Below are positions 4,546 to 7,248 of a DNA stretch of 7,248 nucleotides, one piece after another (the first letter of the stretch is position 1; every line of letters starts with the position of its first letter). Both the position numbers and the translations under genes were made by a program. This DNA is from an uncultured bacterium. GTDB lineage: Bacteria > Patescibacteriota > Gracilibacteria > UBA4473. The notes beneath the pieces were generated by a model. The model searched no databases. It worked only from the letters and a program-made list of their open reading frames with translations, and was not told where the DNA came from. The DNA lies in contig CAMZKS010000127.1 of the NCBI GenBank assembly GCA_947311285.1, forward strand, positions 1 to 7,248, given 5' to 3'.

Positions 4546-7248
4546 TTAAGCCTCTTTTGATAGGGGTTTATAATGTTTCCCTGCCGGGATCAGCCGACCG
4601 ATGATAACGTTTTCTTTTAGACCGTCAAGCGTATCTATTTTCCGGGTTGTAGAAGCCTCTACTAACACTCTAATTGTTTCTTGGAACGAAGCGGCTGATA
4701 ACCATGAATCAGTCCAAAGAGAGATTCTAGTTAGTCCTAATAATAGGCGTTCGTAACTTGCTACTGTTTTCTTCTTTTTCTTAAGAGCGGCATTAGCTCT
4801 CTCAACTTCAATAACATCTTTAATTTCTCCTGGTAGGTAATCAGAATCACCTCCGTTTAGGATTCTGACCTTCGAAGCCATTTGCTTAGAAATAATCTCA
4901 ATATGTTTCTCATTAATATTCTGACCTTGAGAACTGTAGATATACTGAACTTCATACAGAATATATTCTTGTACTTTTTCCACAGAAGCCAGTTCCATTA
5001 GTTGTCGTAAATCAATATGACCAACCGTTAACGCCTGACCTTTTTCCGCAATTTCTCCATCCTTAATTTTCAACATCGTTCGATGTGAAATTATATAAGT
5101 TTTTTCAACTGCTTCAGCTTGCTTGATAGTGATACCTTCGGCTGAAACTTTAACGACCGTACCTTCGCATCTAGATTTAACATTTGATTTATCTTCAGTA
5201 CTACGAGCGATAATTTGTTTCTCTCTAACTGTATCTCCTTTTTTAACCGCCGCTTCCATATTTAAGCTTAAGCTGTGAATATCTTCAACCGCACTGGCGG
5301 CTGAAACAATAATCTTCGTATCATTTTTTCCTTTCTTCACTTGAACCACGCCTGTAATTTCTGATAAAACGGCTGGGTTTTTAGGCGAACGAGCTTCGAA
5401 TAATTCATCTACTCGTGTTAAACCTTGGGTAATAGAAGCGCCTTCAGTTGCAATCCCTCCCATATGGAAAGTTCGCATTGTAAGCTGCGTTCCAGGCTCT
5501 CCAATTGATTGAGCGGCAATAATTCCTACCGGTGTTCCAATCTCTGCCACTCGTCGGTTTCCTAAATCATGTCCATAGCATTTAGCACATACTCCGCCGA
5601 GTGTTTTACAAAACATTACAGAATAAGTTTCAATTGAACTTATTTGATGTTCGCGAATAAGCGCTACTTCAGCATCAGCAATAACTTGGTTCTTCTTAAG
5701 TACTGTTTTATTTTTTACTTTAACATCCGCTCCAATAGTTAAGCCGTACACTCTTTCTTCGAATGGTACACTTAGGAAGTCTGAATTTTCTCGAGTAATT
5801 GTTTTAAAGGTCGTCGTTCCACAATCAGCCTCTCGAACAATAATATCTTGTACACTATCTACTAAACGACGTGTTAAGTAACCAGCTTCAGCTGTTTTAA
5901 GTGCTGTATCAGATTTCCCTTTCCGTCCACCATGTGTGGCGATAAAGTACTCAAGAATTGTAAACCCTTCTTTAAGATTAGATTTAATTGGTAGTTCAAT
6001 AGTTTTTCCGGATGGACTGGCTACTAACCCTTTAATTCCAGCCATTTGTGTAATTTGTCCCCAATTACCACGGGCACCTGAATCGATCATATAGAAAATA
6101 TCATTCTCTTTATTATATTCTTCAATCATCTCGCTCGTAATATCTGATTTAATTCGAGACCAAATTTTGATTGTGTGGTTGTAACGCTCTTCATCTGTAA
6201 TTAAACCAAAGTTAAATTGATCATTAATATGATTCACAATTTTTTCCGCTTTTTCTACCATTTCATCTTTATTTTTTGGAGAATGAAGATCATACGCTGA
6301 AACGGTAATTCCAGATGTAGTCGCATACTCAAAGCCAAGATCTTTAATTTTATCCGCTAGAATCGCGGCTACTTTAACACCCTTATAAGTGTAAGCGTGT
6401 GATAAAACATCTTTTAAAGCATTCTTATCAAATGTTTTATTTTGGTAGGGTGTCTCTTCTGGTAATACTTGATTAAAAATAACTCTCCCAACCGATGTTT
6501 CTATCATTTCACCTTTTATTCGAACATTAATTTTTGCTTGAAGATGAATTTGTTTTGTATCTAAAGCAAAAATAACTGATTCTTCTGTAGCAAAACTTCG
6601 TCCTTCCCCTAGTTTTCCTTCTAACATTTTAGTTAAGAAATAACACCCAAGTACCATATCCTGTGAAGCCGTAACAATTGGTTCACCGGCTGATGGTTTT
6701 AAAAGATTATTAGAAGACAAAATAACTTCACGCGCTTCTTTTTGAGCATTTTCAGATAATGGTAGATGTACCGCCATTTGATCCCCATCAAAATCAGCAT
6801 TAAATGAAGCACAAACAAGTGGATGTAACTGAATAGCTTTACCTTCTACTAATCGAGGTTGAAAAGCTTGAATTCCAAGCCTATGTAAGGTTGGTGCACG
6901 ATTTAACAACACATACCTTCCTTCAATTACTTCATCTAAAATATCCCACACCACTTTTTCTCCATTTTTAATAAGTTTTTCAGCACTTTTAACATTATGT
7001 GCAAGTTCAAAGCTAATAAGTTTTGAAATTACAAATGGTTTAAAGAGCTCTAAAGCAATCTTTTTTGGAAGACCACATTCACTTAATTTTAAAGTGGGGC
7101 CTACTACAATCACTGAACGTCCTGAGTAATCAACTCGTTTCCCTAATAGATTTTGACGAAAACGCCCTTGTTTTCCTTTCAGCATATCTGAAAGTGATCG
7201 CAATCGACGTCGTTGTACTTGATTTACCCCAGAACGAGAATTTCGTAC
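4546..7248 (-). CDS. rpoC: RNA polymerase beta' subunit, N-terminus beyond the window
   Basis: Beta' forms half of the RNA polymerase active centre. The window holds the last 900 codons, beginning at a position near residue 320 of the E. coli protein; the frame stays open to base 7248. Residue numbers count from the edge. KGKQGRFRQNLLGKRVDYSGR (from about 24) is followed by the catalytic NADFDGDQ at 150-157 (6778-6801), whose three Asp residues hold the Mg ion. The bridge helix is near 428-465 (ATHGGRKGKSDTALKTAEAG). The second zinc site is complete: C476, C547, C554 and C557. The trigger loop near 570-605 (AAQSIGEPGTQLTMRTFHMG) lacks the large insert of E. coli. Barrel-like repeats and the RISLWTDSWLSAASFQET C-terminal segment follow. 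rpoB presumably lies just beyond the right edge. rpsL follows after 13 bp. Confidence 0.98.
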   Translation of the reverse strand, partial: VRNSRSGVNQVQRRRLRSLSDMLKGKQGRFRQNLLGKRVDYSGRSVIVVGPTLKLSECGLPKKIALELFKPFVISKLISFELAHNVKSAEKLIKNGEKVVWDILDEVIEGRYVLLNRAPTLHRLGIQAFQPRLVEGKAIQLHPLVCASFNADFDGDQMAVHLPLSENAQKEAREVILSSNNLLKPSAGEPIVTASQDMVLGCYFLTKMLEGKLGEGRSFATEESVIFALDTKQIHLQAKINVRIKGEMIETSVGRVIFNQVLPEETPYQNKTFDKNALKDVLSHAYTYKGVKVAAILADKIKDLGFEYATTSGITVSAYDLHSPKNKDEMVEKAEKIVNHINDQFNFGLITDEERYNHTIKIWSRIKSDITSEMIEEYNKENDIFYMIDSGARGNWGQITQMAGIKGLVASPSGKTIELPIKSNLKEGFTILEYFIATHGGRKGKSDTALKTAEAGYLTRRLVDSVQDIIVREADCGTTTFKTITRENSDFLSVPFEERVYGLTIGADVKVKNKTVLKKNQVIADAEVALIREHQISSIETYSVMFCKTLGGVCAKCYGHDLGNRRVAEIGTPVGIIAAQSIGEPGTQLTMRTFHMGGIATEGASITQGLTRVDELFEARSPKNPAVLSEITGVVQVKKGKNDTKIIVSAASAVEDIHSLSLNMEAAVKKGDTVREKQIIARSTEDKSNVKSRCEGTVVKVSAEGITIKQAEAVEKTYIISHRTMLKIKDGEIAEKGQALTVGHIDLRQLMELASVEKVQEYILYEVQYIYSSQGQNINEKHIEIISKQMASKVRILNGGDSDYLPGEIKDVIEVERANAALKKKKKTVASYERLLLGLTRISLWTDSWLSAASFQETIRVLVEASTTRKIDTLDGLKENVIIGRLIPAGKHYKPLSKEA

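Noticed and set aside
7201..7203. TTG at the edge of the rpoC frame as a gene start
   Set aside because: The frame stays open to base 7248 and the upstream codons continue as beta' sequence, so the TTG is an internal Leu codon of a truncated rpoC.
1..7248. CRISPR array, insertion sequence, tRNA genes or a defence island
   Set aside because: No direct-repeat arrays, transposase-like frames, tRNA cloverleafs or terminal inverted repeats are seen; gene content is housekeeping apart from the small protein and the transporter.

Overview
The window is an AT-rich bacterial chromosome segment. It holds five complete or nearly complete housekeeping-type genes, one small protein of unknown function, and one gene fragment at the left edge. 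The protein set suggests a streamlined bacterium, most likely of the Patescibacteria/CPR type. The clues are a threonyl-tRNA synthetase without the N-terminal TGS domain, an S12 with the insertion typical of non-proteobacteria, a beta' subunit without the large proteobacterial trigger-loop insert, an S7 with a Lys/Ala-rich N-terminal tail, and tight gene packing. This placement is an inference from familiarity with such proteins; no 16S gene or other decisive marker is present. All visible stop codons are TAA or TAG, but the genes read through cleanly with GGN for glycine, so the UGA=Gly code of Gracilibacteria/Absconditabacteria is not supported.

Layout. The left edge (1-117, minus) carries the first 39 codons of an unrecognised gene that diverges from thrS. 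The shared 110-bp spacer holds a possible promoter and a leader hairpin in front of thrS. On the plus strand, thrS (228-1985) is followed with no gap by a ten-helix EamA/DMT-family transporter gene (1986-2882). A long hairpin at 2915-2957 separates this pair from the minus-strand genes.

On the minus strand, reading from the right edge, come rpoC (5'-truncated by the window, 4546-7248), rpsL (4119-4532) after only 13 bp, and rpsG (3500-4045) after a 73-bp spacer with a strong hairpin. The rpsG transcript ends in a run of hairpins and an intrinsic terminator. fusA and tuf, which often follow rpsG in the str operon, are absent. Next comes a 100-residue protein gene (2976-3278) with its own likely promoter and terminator. 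Its shape resembles a miniature single-stranded-DNA-binding protein: a beta-rich domain, a low-complexity Ala/Pro/Lys linker, and an acidic tail ending in D-L-P-F.

Working together, rpoC, rpsL and rpsG supply RNA polymerase and the 30S subunit, apparently as a continuation of an rpoBC transcript. thrS supplies Thr-tRNA for translation. The transporter looks like a passenger coupled to thrS. The most interesting items are the SSB-tailed small protein, the thrS leader hairpin whose loop reads like a tRNA-Thr anticodon loop, the Pro-to-Ile change in the S12 decoding loop, and the near absence of Shine-Dalgarno sequences.
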